A stretch of DNA of 64,000 nucleotides from contig NZ_CP128540.1 of assembly GCF_021283545.2 (NCBI RefSeq), positions 313,501 to 377,500 of the forward strand. The letters run 5' to 3'. The translations under genes and the position numbers were made by a program. The DNA comes from Pseudomonas alloputida (GTDB taxonomy: Bacteria; Pseudomonadota; Gammaproteobacteria; Pseudomonadales; Pseudomonadaceae). The notes under the pieces are model-generated. The model saw nothing but the letters and a program-made list of their open reading frames with translations. It did no database searches and had not been told where the DNA came from. Positions 1 through 8,745 of the stretch are shown here, piece after piece. Numbering within the stretch: position 1 is the first letter of the stretch; every line of letters starts with the position of its first letter.

Positions 1-215
1 AGCAGGAGCGCGATGCGCTCGACACCTTGAAGCGTTTTCTCGAAGACCGCTTCGAGCTGCAGTTGGGGTCGTTCGAGGTGGCCGAGGTCCTCGAGCTGTT
101 CAGCAAAGAGATTGCACCCCATTACTACAACAGGGCGATTGCCGATGTTCAGCTGCACCTCAAGGAGCGGTTCGAGAGCATCGAAAGCGACCTGTGGGCA
201 CTCGAGAAGCCCTGA
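1..215 (+). CDS. DUF2164 family protein (5' truncated by window edge)
   Basis: The frame is open from the left edge and stops at 215, so only about 70 C-terminal residues are visible and the start codon lies outside the window. The visible part is a small, charged, helical protein with the segment EIAPHYYNRAI, which I recognise as the DUF2164 family. Such short proteins of unknown function sit just upstream of hisA in pseudomonads. The stop is 27 bp before the hisA start, so it is probably in the same histidine operon. No catalytic motif is visible and no function can be assigned. The TTG at 27 is not a convincing start, because coding-like sequence continues upstream of it. Confidence 0.75.
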   Translation, partial: QERDALDTLKRFLEDRFELQLGSFEVAEVLELFSKEIAPHYYNRAIADVQLHLKERFESIESDLWALEKP

Positions 216-242
216 AACCCAACAAATAGACAGGTTCCCAAG

Positions 243-980
243 ATGCTGATTATCCCCGCTATCGATCTGAAGGACGGTGCTTGCGTGCGCCTGCGCCAGG
301 GCCGCATGGAAGACTCTACGGTATTTTCCGACGACCCGGTGAGCATGGCCGCCAAGTGGGTCGAGGGTGGCTGCCGCCGCCTGCACCTGGTCGACCTCAA
401 CGGCGCCTTCGAAGGCCAGCCGGTCAATGGTGAAGTGGTTACCGCCATCGCCAAGCGCTACCCGAACCTGCCGATCCAGATCGGCGGCGGTATCCGTTCG
501 CTGGAAACCATCGAACACTACGTCAAGGCTGGCGTCAGCTACGTGATCATCGGCACCAAGGCCGTCAAGCAGCCCGAGTTCGTCGCTGAAGCGTGCAAAG
601 CCTTCCCGGGCAAGGTCATCGTCGGCCTGGACGCCAAGGACGGTTTCGTCGCCACCGACGGTTGGGCCGAAGTGAGCTCGGTGCAGGTCATCGACCTGGC
701 CAAGCGTTTCGAGGCCGATGGCGTCTCGGCGATCGTCTACACCGACATTGCCAAGGACGGCATGATGCAGGGCTGCAACGTGCCCTTCACCAAGGCACTG
801 GCTGAAGCCACCCGTATCCCGGTGATCGCCTCGGGCGGCATTCACAACCTGGGTGACATCAAGGCCCTGCTGGACGCCAAGGCCCCGGGCATCATCGGCG
901 CCATCACCGGCCGTGCCATCTACGAAGGCACCCTGGATGTCGCTGAGGCCCAGGCCTTCTGTGACAACTACCAAGGCTGA
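243..980 (+). CDS. hisA: Phosphoribosylformimino-5-aminoimidazole carboxamide ribotide isomerase HisA
   Basis: Cytosolic enzyme of histidine biosynthesis that isomerises ProFAR to PRFAR (Amadori rearrangement) on a (beta/alpha)8 barrel. The 245-residue length is normal for the family. The catalytic aspartate near residue 8 sits in IPAIDLKDG, and the second catalytic aspartate is in YTDIAKDGM in the C-terminal half. Glycine-rich phosphate-binding loops (IGGGIRS, ASGGI) are present. The gene lies between the DUF2164 gene and hisF, 10 bp before hisF, matching the usual Pseudomonas hisA-hisF pair. The enzyme is homologous to HisF by an ancient barrel duplication. It is unrelated to the betaine genes that follow. 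Confidence 0.97.
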   Translation: MLIIPAIDLKDGACVRLRQGRMEDSTVFSDDPVSMAAKWVEGGCRRLHLVDLNGAFEGQPVNGEVVTAIAKRYPNLPIQIGGGIRSLETIEHYVKAGVSYVIIGTKAVKQPEFVAEACKAFPGKVIVGLDAKDGFVATDGWAEVSSVQVIDLAKRFEADGVSAIVYTDIAKDGMMQGCNVPFTKALAEATRIPVIASGGIHNLGDIKALLDAKAPGIIGAITGRAIYEGTLDVAEAQAFCDNYQG

Positions 981-990
981 GGACTGAACC

Positions 991-1761
991 ATGGCACTGG
1001 CCAAGCGCATTATCCCTTGCCTGGACGTGGACAACGGCCGGGTGGTCAAGGGCGTCAAGTTCGAGAACATCCGTGATGCCGGCGACCCGGTGGAAATCGC
1101 CCGTCGCTACGACGAGCAAGGTGCCGACGAAATCACCTTTCTCGACATCACCGCCAGCGTCGATGGGCGCGACACCACGCTGCATACCGTCGAGCGCATG
1201 GCCAGCCAGGTGTTCATCCCGCTGACGGTTGGTGGTGGCGTGCGGACCGTGCAGGACATCCGCAACCTGCTCAACGCCGGTGCCGACAAGGTCTCGATCA
1301 ACACCGCCGCGGTGTTCAACCCAGAGTTTGTCGGTGAGGCGGCGGACCGTTTCGGTTCGCAGTGCATCGTTGTCGCCATCGATGCCAAGAAAGTGTCCGG
1401 GCCAGGTGAAGCGCCGCGCTGGGAGATTTTCACTCACGGCGGGCGCAAGCCGACCGGGCTGGATGCAGTCGAGTGGGCGAAGAAGATGGAAGGCCTGGGC
1501 GCTGGCGAGATCCTGCTGACCAGCATGGACCAGGACGGCATGAAGAACGGCTTCGACCTGGGCGTTACCCGGGCTATCAGTGATGCGCTGGGGATTCCGG
1601 TGATTGCCTCGGGGGGGGTGGGTAACCTGCAGCACCTGGCAGACGGCATTCTGGAAGGGCATGCCAGCGCGGTGCTGGCGGCCAGCATCTTCCACTTTGG
1701 CGAGTACACAGTGCCGGAGGCCAAGGCCTACATGGCTTCGCGCGGGATCGTCGTTCGCTGA
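991..1761 (+). CDS. hisF: Imidazole glycerol phosphate synthase cyclase subunit HisF
   Basis: Cyclase half of imidazole glycerol phosphate synthase. It uses ammonia delivered by HisH to convert PRFAR to IGP and AICAR. The barrel carries the catalytic Asp in IPCLDVDNG near residue 11 and the second Asp in [10 protein letters not shown]; phosphate loops are GGGVRT and ASGGVG. Length 256 aa is typical. The start ATG at 991 follows hisA by 10 bp with a GAGGA-like ribosome site in between, so the two are co-translated. HisH is not in the window and presumably lies upstream. The gene ends against a REP pair and converges with choV. Confidence 0.97.
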   Translation: MALAKRIIPCLDVDNGRVVKGVKFENIRDAGDPVEIARRYDEQGADEITFLDITASVDGRDTTLHTVERMASQVFIPLTVGGGVRTVQDIRNLLNAGADKVSINTAAVFNPEFVGEAADRFGSQCIVVAIDAKKVSGPGEAPRWEIFTHGGRKPTGLDAVEWAKKMEGLGAGEILLTSMDQDGMKNGFDLGVTRAISDALGIPVIASGGVGNLQHLADGILEGHASAVLAASIFHFGEYTVPEAKAYMASRGIVVR

Positions 1762-1785
1762 TCCATTGACCGGGGCTGCTTTGCA

Positions 1786-1857
1786 GCCCTTCGCGGGCAC
1801 GCCCGCTCCCACAGGTTTGCTGAGATCTCTGTGGGAGCGGGCGTGCCCGCGAAGGGC
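1786..1857. repeat. REP pair (inverted) between hisF and choV
   Basis: Two P. putida-type REP units in opposite orientation, 1786-1814 and 1829-1857, with the core cgggcacgcccgctcccacag. They form a long hairpin between convergent genes and probably end or protect both transcripts. Confidence 0.9.
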
Positions 1858-1878
1858 CGCGAAGCGGCCCCAATTGCT

Positions 1879-3057
1879 TCAACCGTGGTTCTTGCCGAGC
1901 AGCGCGTGGTAAAGCTCGGTATCCCCGAGTATCCCCACCACCCTGTCGTTATCCTGCAGCACCAGCTTGTTGCCGGTTTGATAACGAATCTGCAGTGCCT
2001 CACGCATGCCGATGTCGGCGTGCACCACGGTCGGCCTGCGCTCCAGCAGCTCCACATCTTGCCCCGGTGCCCATTTCTGCATGTCCAGCCCGTTCTGGCC
2101 TTGGCGTGCACGCTTGAGCGCGCCGCCTTCGCCAAGGTCCAGCCACGAATCGATACCTGGGTCCAGGCACACCGAGCCATTGACCCGCTTGCAGTTGTCC
2201 AGGCTGCGCATCAGGCTGCGCCCGCACAGCACGTTCAGCGGGTTGGTATGGGCGACGAAGGTGCGCACGTATTCGTCGGCCGGGTTCAGCACGATCTCCT
2301 CCGGCTTGCTGTACTGGATGATCCGACCGTCCTTCATGATCGCAATACGGGTACCCAGTTTCAGTGCCTCGTCCAGGTCGTGGCTGACGAACACGATGGT
2401 TTTGCTCAGCTTGGCCTGCAGGCCAAGCAGCTCATCTTGCAGGCCCTGGCGGATCAGTGGATCCAGGGCCGAGAACGGTTCGTCCATCAGCAGGATGTCG
2501 GCATCCATCGCCAGCGCCCGGGCCAGGCCCACGCGCTGCTGCATGCCGCCAGAAAGCTCATCCGGCTTCTTGTTGCGCCACTGGGTCAGGCCCACCAGCT
2601 CAAGCTTCTCGTCGACCAGCTTGCGCCGTTCCTTTTCCGGGCGACCCTGCATTTCCAGGCCGAAGCTGATGTTCTCGCGCACCGTCAGCCAAGGCATCAG
2701 GGCAAACTTCTGGAACACCATGGCAATGCGCTTGGTGCGCATCATCTTCAGCTCGGCCGCGGAGCAGTTGGCAATGTCGATGTGCTTGCCTTCGTGTTCG
2801 ACGAACAACTTGCCACGGCTGACGGTGTTGAGGCCGTTGATACAGCGCAGCAGGCTCGACTTGCCCGAGCCGGACAAGCCCATCAGCACGCAGATCTCGC
2901 CTTTGTTGATATCGAGGTTGGCCTTTTCGACACCCACCACCAGGCCGGTCTGCTTGAGGATCTGCTCGCGGGTCTGGCCTTGGTCCAGCAGCGCCAGTGC
3001 CTCGCGCGGCTTGTTGGAGAAGATGACGTCGACGTCTTCGAAACGAATGATGCTCAT
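1879..3057 (-). CDS. choV: Choline/betaine ABC transporter ATP-binding protein
   Basis: ATPase subunit of a type I importer for quaternary ammonium compounds (ProV/OpuAA family; called CbcV in some pseudomonads). Walker A GLSGSGKS is at about residues 60-67, the ABC signature LSGGMQQR at 168-175, Walker B ILLMDEP at 188-194 and the switch histidine at 226. The tail from about residue 270 resembles the CBS region of the ProV group, where it often senses ionic strength. Total length is 392 aa. It is the last gene of the choX-choW-choV operon, with a 4-bp ATGA overlap with choW indicating translational coupling. Substrate preference among choline, betaine and carnitine depends on the binding proteins ChoX and CaiX. 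Confidence 0.95.
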   Translation of the reverse strand: MSIIRFEDVDVIFSNKPREALALLDQGQTREQILKQTGLVVGVEKANLDINKGEICVLMGLSGSGKSSLLRCINGLNTVSRGKLFVEHEGKHIDIANCSAAELKMMRTKRIAMVFQKFALMPWLTVRENISFGLEMQGRPEKERRKLVDEKLELVGLTQWRNKKPDELSGGMQQRVGLARALAMDADILLMDEPFSALDPLIRQGLQDELLGLQAKLSKTIVFVSHDLDEALKLGTRIAIMKDGRIIQYSKPEEIVLNPADEYVRTFVAHTNPLNVLCGRSLMRSLDNCKRVNGSVCLDPGIDSWLDLGEGGALKRARQGQNGLDMQKWAPGQDVELLERRPTVVHADIGMREALQIRYQTGNKLVLQDNDRVVGILGDTELYHALLGKNHG

Positions 3058-3899
3058 GCCTCACCCCTTACCGGCAGTTCCGGTTGCTTGCAGATACGGT
3101 CGAGCATGATTGCCAGCAGCACGATCGCCAGGCCCGCTTCGAAGCCCAGGGAGATATCGGCGGTGTTCAGTGCGTTGACCACAGGTTTGCCCAGGCCATC
3201 AGCGCCAACCAGGGCGGCAATGACCACCATCGACAGCGACAGCATGATGCATTGAGTGACACCGGCGGCGATGCTTGGCATCGCGTGCGGCAGTTCGATA
3301 CGGGTAAGCAGCTGACGACGCGAGCAGCCAAAGGCCTTGCCGGCGTCCATCAACTCTTGCGGCACGTCGCAGATGCCCAGGTAGGTCAGGCGAATGGGCG
3401 CAGCAATGGCGAACACCACGGTGGAGATCAGCCCCGGCACCACGCCCAGGCCGAACAGGGTCAGGGTAGGGATCAGGTAGACGAAGGTGGGCACCGTCTG
3501 CATCAGGTCGAGCACCGGGCGCATGGCGGTATAGAACATCGGCTTGTGCGCGGCGAGGATGCCCAGTGGCACGCCGATCACCACACATACCACCGTGGCG
3601 AAGGTGACCTGCGCCAGGGTCTCCATGGTTTCCTGCCAGTAACCCAGGTTGAGGATCAGCAGGAACGACAGGGCGACAAATGCGGTCAGTGCCCACTTGC
3701 GCTGGATGAAATGCGCCAGGGCGGCGAATAGGGCGATAAGAACGAACGGGTTGAAGAAAGTCAGGGCGCTGGTGACGCCATGGATCATGAACTCCAGGCC
3801 TTGCGCGATGGCGTCGAAGTAATTCGCGCCGTTCTGGGTCAGCCATTCGACGAACGACGCGATGTACTGGCCCAGGGGTATTTTCTGATCGATAAGCAT
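3054..3899 (-). CDS. choW: Choline/betaine ABC transporter permease
   Basis: Inner-membrane permease of the OpuAB/ProW family, 281 aa. Hydrophobic segments suggest an N-terminal helix pair (for example FVLIALFAALAHFI), further helices after residue 80, and the EAA-type loop around GKAFGCSRRQLLTRIELPHA that docks on ChoV. It follows choX after an 84-bp gap containing a strong hairpin and overlaps choV by 4 bp. By analogy with characterised Pseudomonas CbcWV, one permease/ATPase pair can serve several binding proteins, here ChoX and perhaps the separately encoded CaiX at 13385-14329. That sharing is inferred from known systems, not visible in the sequence. Confidence 0.95.
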   Translation of the reverse strand: MLIDQKIPLGQYIASFVEWLTQNGANYFDAIAQGLEFMIHGVTSALTFFNPFVLIALFAALAHFIQRKWALTAFVALSFLLILNLGYWQETMETLAQVTFATVVCVVIGVPLGILAAHKPMFYTAMRPVLDLMQTVPTFVYLIPTLTLFGLGVVPGLISTVVFAIAAPIRLTYLGICDVPQELMDAGKAFGCSRRQLLTRIELPHAMPSIAAGVTQCIMLSLSMVVIAALVGADGLGKPVVNALNTADISLGFEAGLAIVLLAIMLDRICKQPELPVRGEA

Positions 3900-3936
3900 G
3901 ATAGCGAGCTTCCACCTGCATAGATTGAAATCAACC

Positions 3937-3960
3937 CGGGGCAGGCACGGTCCTGCCCCG
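3937..3960 (-). terminator. Intra-operon hairpin between choX and choW
   Basis: A perfect 9-bp stem (CGGGGCAGG / CCTGCCCCG) with a 6-nt loop lies in the choX-choW gap. There is no T-run, so it is more likely a 3'-end stabiliser or partial attenuator that lets the binding protein exceed the membrane components. Confidence 0.6.
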
Positions 3961-3983
3961 AGGTAGCGCTACTGCGTAGTTCG

Positions 3984-4931
3984 TTATTGCGTAAGCTTGG
4001 CCTTGACCGCCTCCAGGCCAGGCTTGCCATCAACGGTGGTAACGCCGGCCAGCCAGGCATCCAGCTTGCCTGGGTTGTCCTTGATCCATTTCTTGGCGGC
4101 GGCTTCGGGTTTCATCTTGTCGTCCAGGACATAGCCCATCATGGTGCTTTCATCCTTGAGCTCGAACGACAGGTTCTTAAGCAGTTGGCCAACGTTGCTG
4201 CATTCCTGCGTGTATCCTTTGCGGGTGTTTGTCAGCACGGTCGCCTTGCCGAAGTCGGGGCCGAAGAAGTCGTCCCCGCCGGTCAGGTACTGCATCTTGA
4301 AGCGGGTGTTCATCGGGTGTGGCTCCCAGCCCAGGAACACCAATGCCTCGCCGCGTTTCTGCGCGCGGTCAACTTGCGACAGCATGCCCGCCTCGCTGGA
4401 CTGCACGATCTTGAAACCGGCGTCCTTCAAGCCAAAGGCGTTCTTGTCGATCATGCTCTGGATGGTGCGGTTACCGTCGTTACCCGGTTCGATGCCGTAG
4501 ATCTTGCCGTCCAGTTCCTTCTTGAACTTGGGTATGTCGCTGAAATCCTTCAGGCCCTTGTCGTACAGCGCCTGGGGGACTGCCAGGGTGTACTTGGCGT
4601 TCTCCAGGTTGGCGCGCACGGTTTCTACCGTGCCGGCGTCGCGGTACTGCTTGATGTCGTTCTCCATGGTCGGCATCCAGTTGCCGAGAAACACGTCCAG
4701 GTCCTTGCCGGTGGCCAGCGACTTGTAGGTCACCGGTACCGAGATCATGGTGGTGTGGGTCTTGTAACCCAGTGCTTCGAGCACAACGCTGGTGGTCGCG
4801 GTCGTGACTGTGATGTCGGTCCAGCCGACATCGGAGAAGCGTACAGTCTGACATTGCTCGGGTTCGGCTGCTTGGGCCAGCAATGGCGCGGACAGCAACG
4901 CAACCAGTAACAGCGAGGGTGAACCTTTCAT
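3984..4931 (-). CDS. choX: Choline/betaine ABC transporter substrate-binding protein
   Basis: Periplasmic binding protein of the OpuAC type, 315 aa. It has a clear Sec signal peptide (MKGSPSLLLVALLSAP, cleavage near AQA-AE). Aromatic-rich positions suited to a cation-pi cage for trimethylammonium groups are visible: DVGWTDI, LGNWMPTM and LGWEPHPM. It is the first gene of choXWV, transcribed divergently from sdaA across a 452-bp region with candidate operators. It is paralogous to CaiX at 13385-14329, which has the same layout of tryptophan motifs. In pseudomonads choX-type genes are induced by betaine through GbdR. Whether choline, betaine or both is the best ligand cannot be told from the sequence. 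Confidence 0.94.
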   Translation of the reverse strand: MKGSPSLLLVALLSAPLLAQAAEPEQCQTVRFSDVGWTDITVTTATTSVVLEALGYKTHTTMISVPVTYKSLATGKDLDVFLGNWMPTMENDIKQYRDAGTVETVRANLENAKYTLAVPQALYDKGLKDFSDIPKFKKELDGKIYGIEPGNDGNRTIQSMIDKNAFGLKDAGFKIVQSSEAGMLSQVDRAQKRGEALVFLGWEPHPMNTRFKMQYLTGGDDFFGPDFGKATVLTNTRKGYTQECSNVGQLLKNLSFELKDESTMMGYVLDDKMKPEAAAKKWIKDNPGKLDAWLAGVTTVDGKPGLEAVKAKLTQ

Positions 4932-5383
4932 GGATGGACTCCTGAGATATTGTCTTCGGGTTCGCGTGGGTCGCCGGGCTTTCTGAGGGTCCGGTCGACC
5001 AGGCCTGCAGAGGGCAGGATGCGTGGCCGTGCTTTACGAGTCGCTTTCGATAATCCTCCAGCTCCGGGCAATCGCCTACTGGTTGGGTCGTATCCAGTAC
5101 GGAACGGGTCGTATCCAGTATGGGCGATGTCGCTTATGGATTTTTCCACCCCCTCGCGCGCATTTTTGCGTCACCAGGCCGCTGGAAAACGGCGCGGTGG
5201 GCGCAGTTTCTGGTTGAGAACAGCGCGGCGCTGCTGGACAAAAGTACGTCGGTTGCAGACGGCGAGGTGGGCGGTAAAAGCCCGATGATGCTGGCATTCA
5301 AGGCGGCCCGCTGTTTGAGCCTAGCAGCTACCCCGCCCTGCGCATGGCGCGCAGAGACAAGCCCAGCAAGAGGTGATTCGACA
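4932..5383. promoter_or_regulatory. Divergent choX / sdaA control region with direct repeats
   Basis: This 452-bp region separates choX and sdaA and contains no convincing gene. It carries two perfect copies of GGGTCGTATCCAGTA at 5085-5099 and 5106-5120, exactly 21 bp (two helical turns) apart, followed at 5127 by ATGTCGC. Same-face direct repeats are typical of AraC-family operators, and the obvious candidate is GbdR, encoded at 7262-8368. The octamer CGTATCCA recurs in the gbcA-gbcB intergenic region, followed there directly by TGGGCGA. The operator assignment is inference. Confidence 0.55.
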
Positions 5384-6760
5384 ATGGCCATCAGCGTGTT
5401 CGACCTGTTCAAGATCGGTGTCGGGCCCTCCAGCTCCCACACCGTCGGCCCCATGCGTGCTGGCGCCCTGTTCGTTCAGGGCCTGCGCGAACGCGGTGAG
5501 CTGGAGCGTGTAAAACGGATCGAAGTGCGCCTGTATGGCTCGCTGTCAGCCACCGGTATCGGCCATGGCACCGACAACGCCACCATCATGGGCCTGATGG
5601 GCGAGTGGCCTGACGCCATTGACCCGACCCAGATCGTGCCGCGTATCGCCGACCTGCGCGAAACCAACACCCTGCAGCTGGATAGCCGCTTGCCCATCGA
5701 GTTTGTCTGGGCCCGCGACATGCTGCTGCTGGACGAGAACCTGCCCTATCACCCCAACGCCATGACCCTAATTGCCGAAGGCGAGCAGGGCGAGTTGCAC
5801 CGCGACACCTATTACTCGGTGGGCGGCGGCTTTGTGGTCGATGCAGCCCAAGCCGCCAGCGGTGTGCTGGATGCTGACCAGACAGTGCTGCCGTACGACT
5901 TCAACAGCGCCGCCGAACTGCTGCGCCTGTGCAAGCAAAACGACCTCAGCGTGTCGCAATTGATGATGGCCAACGAGAAGGTCTGGCGCAGCGAGGAAGA
6001 CATCCGCGCTGGCCTGCACAAGCTCTGGGAAGCCATGCAGGAATGCGTCAACAACGGCCTCAAGTACGAGGGCACGCTACCCGGCGGGCTGAACGTGCGC
6101 CGCCGTGCCGCCAAGCTGCACCGCAGCCTGCAGGAAATCGGCAAGCCCAACGTGATCGGCTCGACCATGAGTGCCATGGAATGGGTCAACCTGTTCGCCT
6201 TGGCGGTCAATGAAGAAAACGCCGCCGGTGGGCGCATGGTGACCGCGCCTACCAACGGCGCGGCGGGCATCATCCCGGCAGTGCTGCATTACTACATGCG
6301 CTTCAGCGATGCGGTGGATGAATCCAGCGTTGTCGATTACTTCCTGGCTGCCGCCGCTGTGGGCATCCTGTGCAAGAAGAACGCTTCGATCTCTGGTGCC
6401 GAAGTGGGCTGCCAGGGGGAAGTCGGCTCGGCCTGCGCGATGGCCGCAGCGGGGCTTGCCGAAGTGCTCGGCGCCACCCCGCCACAGGTTGAGAACGCCG
6501 CTGAAATTGCCCTGGAACACAACCTTGGCCTGACCTGCGACCCGGTGGGTGGGTTGGTGCAAGTGCCCTGCATCGAGCGCAACGCGATTGCTGCGGTGAA
6601 GGCCATCAACGCGGTGCAGATGGCCTTGCGCGGCGATGGTGAGCACTTCATTTCCCTCGACCAGGTAATCCGCACCATGCGCGATACCGGCGCCGATATG
6701 CACGACAAGTACAAAGAGACCTCGCGCGGCGGCCTGGCGGTCAGCGCTATCGAGTGCTGA
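5384..6760 (+). CDS. sdaA: L-serine ammonia-lyase (iron-sulfur type)
   Basis: Converts L-serine to pyruvate and ammonia using a 4Fe-4S cluster; it drains the serine made by GlyA from betaine-derived glycine. I chose the ATG at 5384, preceded by AAGAGG, giving 458 aa, although the frame is open further upstream. [10 protein letters not shown] near residue 14 is the family's N-terminal motif. Cysteines 343, 385 and 396 are in place as cluster ligands, and the protein ends in Cys458, as expected for the tail-in-mouth cysteine described for this family. The gene is divergent from choX and followed by a REP pair, then gbdR. The P. aeruginosa counterpart is named sdaB. Confidence 0.95.
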   Translation: MAISVFDLFKIGVGPSSSHTVGPMRAGALFVQGLRERGELERVKRIEVRLYGSLSATGIGHGTDNATIMGLMGEWPDAIDPTQIVPRIADLRETNTLQLDSRLPIEFVWARDMLLLDENLPYHPNAMTLIAEGEQGELHRDTYYSVGGGFVVDAAQAASGVLDADQTVLPYDFNSAAELLRLCKQNDLSVSQLMMANEKVWRSEEDIRAGLHKLWEAMQECVNNGLKYEGTLPGGLNVRRRAAKLHRSLQEIGKPNVIGSTMSAMEWVNLFALAVNEENAAGGRMVTAPTNGAAGIIPAVLHYYMRFSDAVDESSVVDYFLAAAAVGILCKKNASISGAEVGCQGEVGSACAMAAAGLAEVLGATPPQVENAAEIALEHNLGLTCDPVGGLVQVPCIERNAIAAVKAINAVQMALRGDGEHFISLDQVIRTMRDTGADMHDKYKETSRGGLAVSAIEC

Positions 6761-6779
6761 TTTTCTGAGCTGACCTTCT

Positions 6780-6857
6780 GGGCCTCTTCGCGGGCAAGCC
6801 CGCTCCTACAGGAACTGTGCAATCCCTGTAGGAGCGGGCTTGCCCGCGAAGAGGCCC
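6780..6857. repeat. REP pair downstream of sdaA
   Basis: Inverted REP units at about 6780-6812 and 6825-6857 with the canonical core gcgggcaagcccgctcctacagg. They lie just after the sdaA stop and probably act as transcript end or barrier. Confidence 0.9.
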
Positions 6858-7261
6858 TTGAGGCTGATGCAGGTGCAACACAACCGCCTATGCCTCTTTA
6901 TGGTGCGGTGATGGGCGCCCCGCCTACCGATCGTCGGATGTCGCGATCAGTGTGGGCGTTGTCGGTGACACTTAAAGGTGTCGCTTCTGGGAAACCCATG
7001 CGGCGCGTGTCACTAAACTGCTCAACCGTTACAGGCAACGCGCTAGTTCGCCTGTTCTGGACGACTGGCCAACACGATGCAAGCACTTGAAATGCCCAAT
7101 AAAGGCGTCGTTTTCAGGTTTTTTTGGATGGCCGTTCAAGTTTAGGCACGACGTTTGCGTTGAGATTGGCAAGCCTACCCCCGGAAAATGACCGAGGGGT
7201 CATAACAAGAAGTAAGTGCCCGCCTGAGGCACACCCTGCATTTGTGTGAGGAGAAATCGCG
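6858..7261. promoter_or_regulatory. gbdR upstream region
   Basis: About 400 bp with no supported gene. It holds a sigma-54-type promoter at 7145-7158 and an ATGTCGC box at 6938-6944 like those near other betaine genes. The rest shows no structure I can name. Confidence 0.5.
7145..7158 (+). promoter_or_regulatory. Sigma-54 promoter candidate for gbdR
   Basis: GGCACGACGTTTGC has the invariant GG and GC of the -24/-12 elements separated by exactly 10 nt, close to the TGGCACG-N4-TTGC consensus. It would start transcription about 90 bp before the gbdR ATG. Activation by an NtrC- or CbrB-type enhancer protein is an inference. Confidence 0.6.
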
Positions 7262-8368
7262 ATGACGTCGTACACCTCCGGGAATCCAACCCAGAACCGC
7301 ACAACACCCCAGTCCATCGGGTTTCTTCTATTGGACAATTTCACCCTGATTTCCCTGGCATCGGCGGTCGAGCCGCTGCGCATGGCCAACCAGCTGTCTG
7401 GCCGTGAGCTGTATCGCTGGCACACGCTGACGATCGATGGCGGCCAGGTGTGGGCCAGCGATGGCCTGCAAATCACACCGGATGCCGCAATCAGCAATGC
7501 TCCGCCCATCGACACCGTGATTGTCTGTGGTGGTGTTGGCATCCAGCGTTCCGTCACCCGTGAACACGTCACCTGGTTGCAAGCCCAGGCCCGTCAGTCG
7601 CGCAGGTTGGGTGCCGTGTGCACCGGCAGTTGGGCACTGGCCTGCGCTGGCCTGCTCGACGGCTTCGATTGCAGCGTGCACTGGGAATGCCTGGCCGCAA
7701 TGCAGGAAGCCTTCCCGCGGGTGAACATGAGCACCCGCCTGTTCACCCTTGACCGCAACCGCTTCACCAGCTCCGGTGGCACCGCGCCGCTGGACATGAT
7801 GCTGCACCTGATCAGCCGTGATCACGGCCGCGAGCTGTCGGCGGCGATCTCCGAGATGTTCGTCTACGAGCGTATTCGCAACGAGCAGGACCACCAGCGT
7901 GTGCCGCTCAAGCACATGCTTGGCACCAACCAGCCGAAGTTGCAGGAAATCGTCGCGCTGATGGAGGCCAATCTGGAGGAGCCGATCGACCTGGACGAAC
8001 TGGCAGTGTATGTGTCGGTTTCGCGACGCCAGCTGGAGCGCCTGTTCCAGAAGTACCTGCACTGCTCGCCGTCGCGCTACTACCTGAAGTTGCGCCTGAT
8101 CCGTGCGCGTCAGCTGCTGAAGCAGACGCCGATGTCGATCATCGAAGTGGCATCGGTATGCGGCTTCGTGTCGACTCCGCACTTCTCCAAGTGCTATCGC
8201 GAGTACTTCGGTATTCCGCCGCGTGACGAGCGGGTAGGCTCCAACACCGCGCAGCAGGTGGCCATGATGCCGATTCCGCAGGCCATGACCCTGTCGCCGC
8301 ACAGCGGGCCGATGGCGGCCCTGAGCCAGGCGCGCAATGAGTCGACATTTGCCAGTGTAAGGCTCTGA
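7262..8368 (+). CDS. gbdR: GlxA/AraC-family regulator of betaine catabolism
   Basis: A 368-aa transcription factor with an N-terminal DJ-1/PfpI-like domain (IGFLLLDNFTLISLASAVEPLR, about residues 20-200) and a C-terminal AraC-type double helix-turn-helix (LAVYVSVSRRQLERLFQKYL, then VASVCGFVSTPHFSKCYREYFG, about residues 240-330). The ATG at 7262 has GGAG 8 nt upstream. In Pseudomonas, GbdR responds to betaine and dimethylglycine and activates choX, gbc, dgc and sda genes, all of which are in this window. Its neighbours sdaA and choXWV support the name. It is paralogous to CdhR at 14474-15421. A sigma-54-like promoter precedes it, suggesting nutritional (N or C limitation) control. Confidence 0.95.
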   Translation: MTSYTSGNPTQNRTTPQSIGFLLLDNFTLISLASAVEPLRMANQLSGRELYRWHTLTIDGGQVWASDGLQITPDAAISNAPPIDTVIVCGGVGIQRSVTREHVTWLQAQARQSRRLGAVCTGSWALACAGLLDGFDCSVHWECLAAMQEAFPRVNMSTRLFTLDRNRFTSSGGTAPLDMMLHLISRDHGRELSAAISEMFVYERIRNEQDHQRVPLKHMLGTNQPKLQEIVALMEANLEEPIDLDELAVYVSVSRRQLERLFQKYLHCSPSRYYLKLRLIRARQLLKQTPMSIIEVASVCGFVSTPHFSKCYREYFGIPPRDERVGSNTAQQVAMMPIPQAMTLSPHSGPMAALSQARNESTFASVRL

Positions 8369-8375
8369 CACCGCG

Positions 8376-8472
8376 CCGGCCTCTTCGCGGGCACGCCCGC
8401 TCCCACAGGTCACCCGCTGAGCTTGAGCCAGCGGTGATCTGTGGGGGCGGGCTTGTTCCGCGAAGGGGCCGG
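8376..8472. repeat. REP pair downstream of gbdR
   Basis: Inverted REP units at about 8376-8409 and 8439-8472. The second unit is slightly degenerate (gggcttgttccgcg). It separates gbdR from the convergent small gene at 8488-8745. Confidence 0.85.
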
Positions 8473-8487
8473 TCCTGGGTAAATGGA

Positions 8488-8745
8488 TTACGCGCGTTTG
8501 TTGAACTGCGCCAACGCTGGCAACAGTTGCTTGTCGATGGCCTGGCGTACTGCCGGCAGGATCGTCGCACTGCCGGTGTACATCTGCTCCACCATCCCCT
8601 TCAGCGCCCGCGCATTGGGCTCGGTCAGCCCACGAACCACCGCTTCACACGCCTGTTCGGCACTGGCCCCGGCAGGAATATCGAAACCGCGCGCGCGCAG
8701 GTGGCCGGCGAGGTCGTCCTGATCAATCAAATCCGCATGCATCAT
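8488..8745 (-). CDS. Small conserved hypothetical protein (85 aa)
   Basis: A short soluble protein beginning MMHADLIDQDDLAGHLRARG. I chose the start at 8745 because AAAAGGGA lies about 9 nt upstream, and the longer frame beyond it has no comparable ribosome site. No transmembrane segment, signal peptide or catalytic motif is visible; the composition suggests a compact helical fold. It is convergent with gbdR across a REP pair and has no obvious operon partner. I do not recognise a named family and assign no function. Base composition matches the chromosomal background. Confidence 0.65.
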   Translation of the reverse strand: MMHADLIDQDDLAGHLRARGFDIPAGASAEQACEAVVRGLTEPNARALKGMVEQMYTGSATILPAVRQAIDKQLLPALAQFNKRA

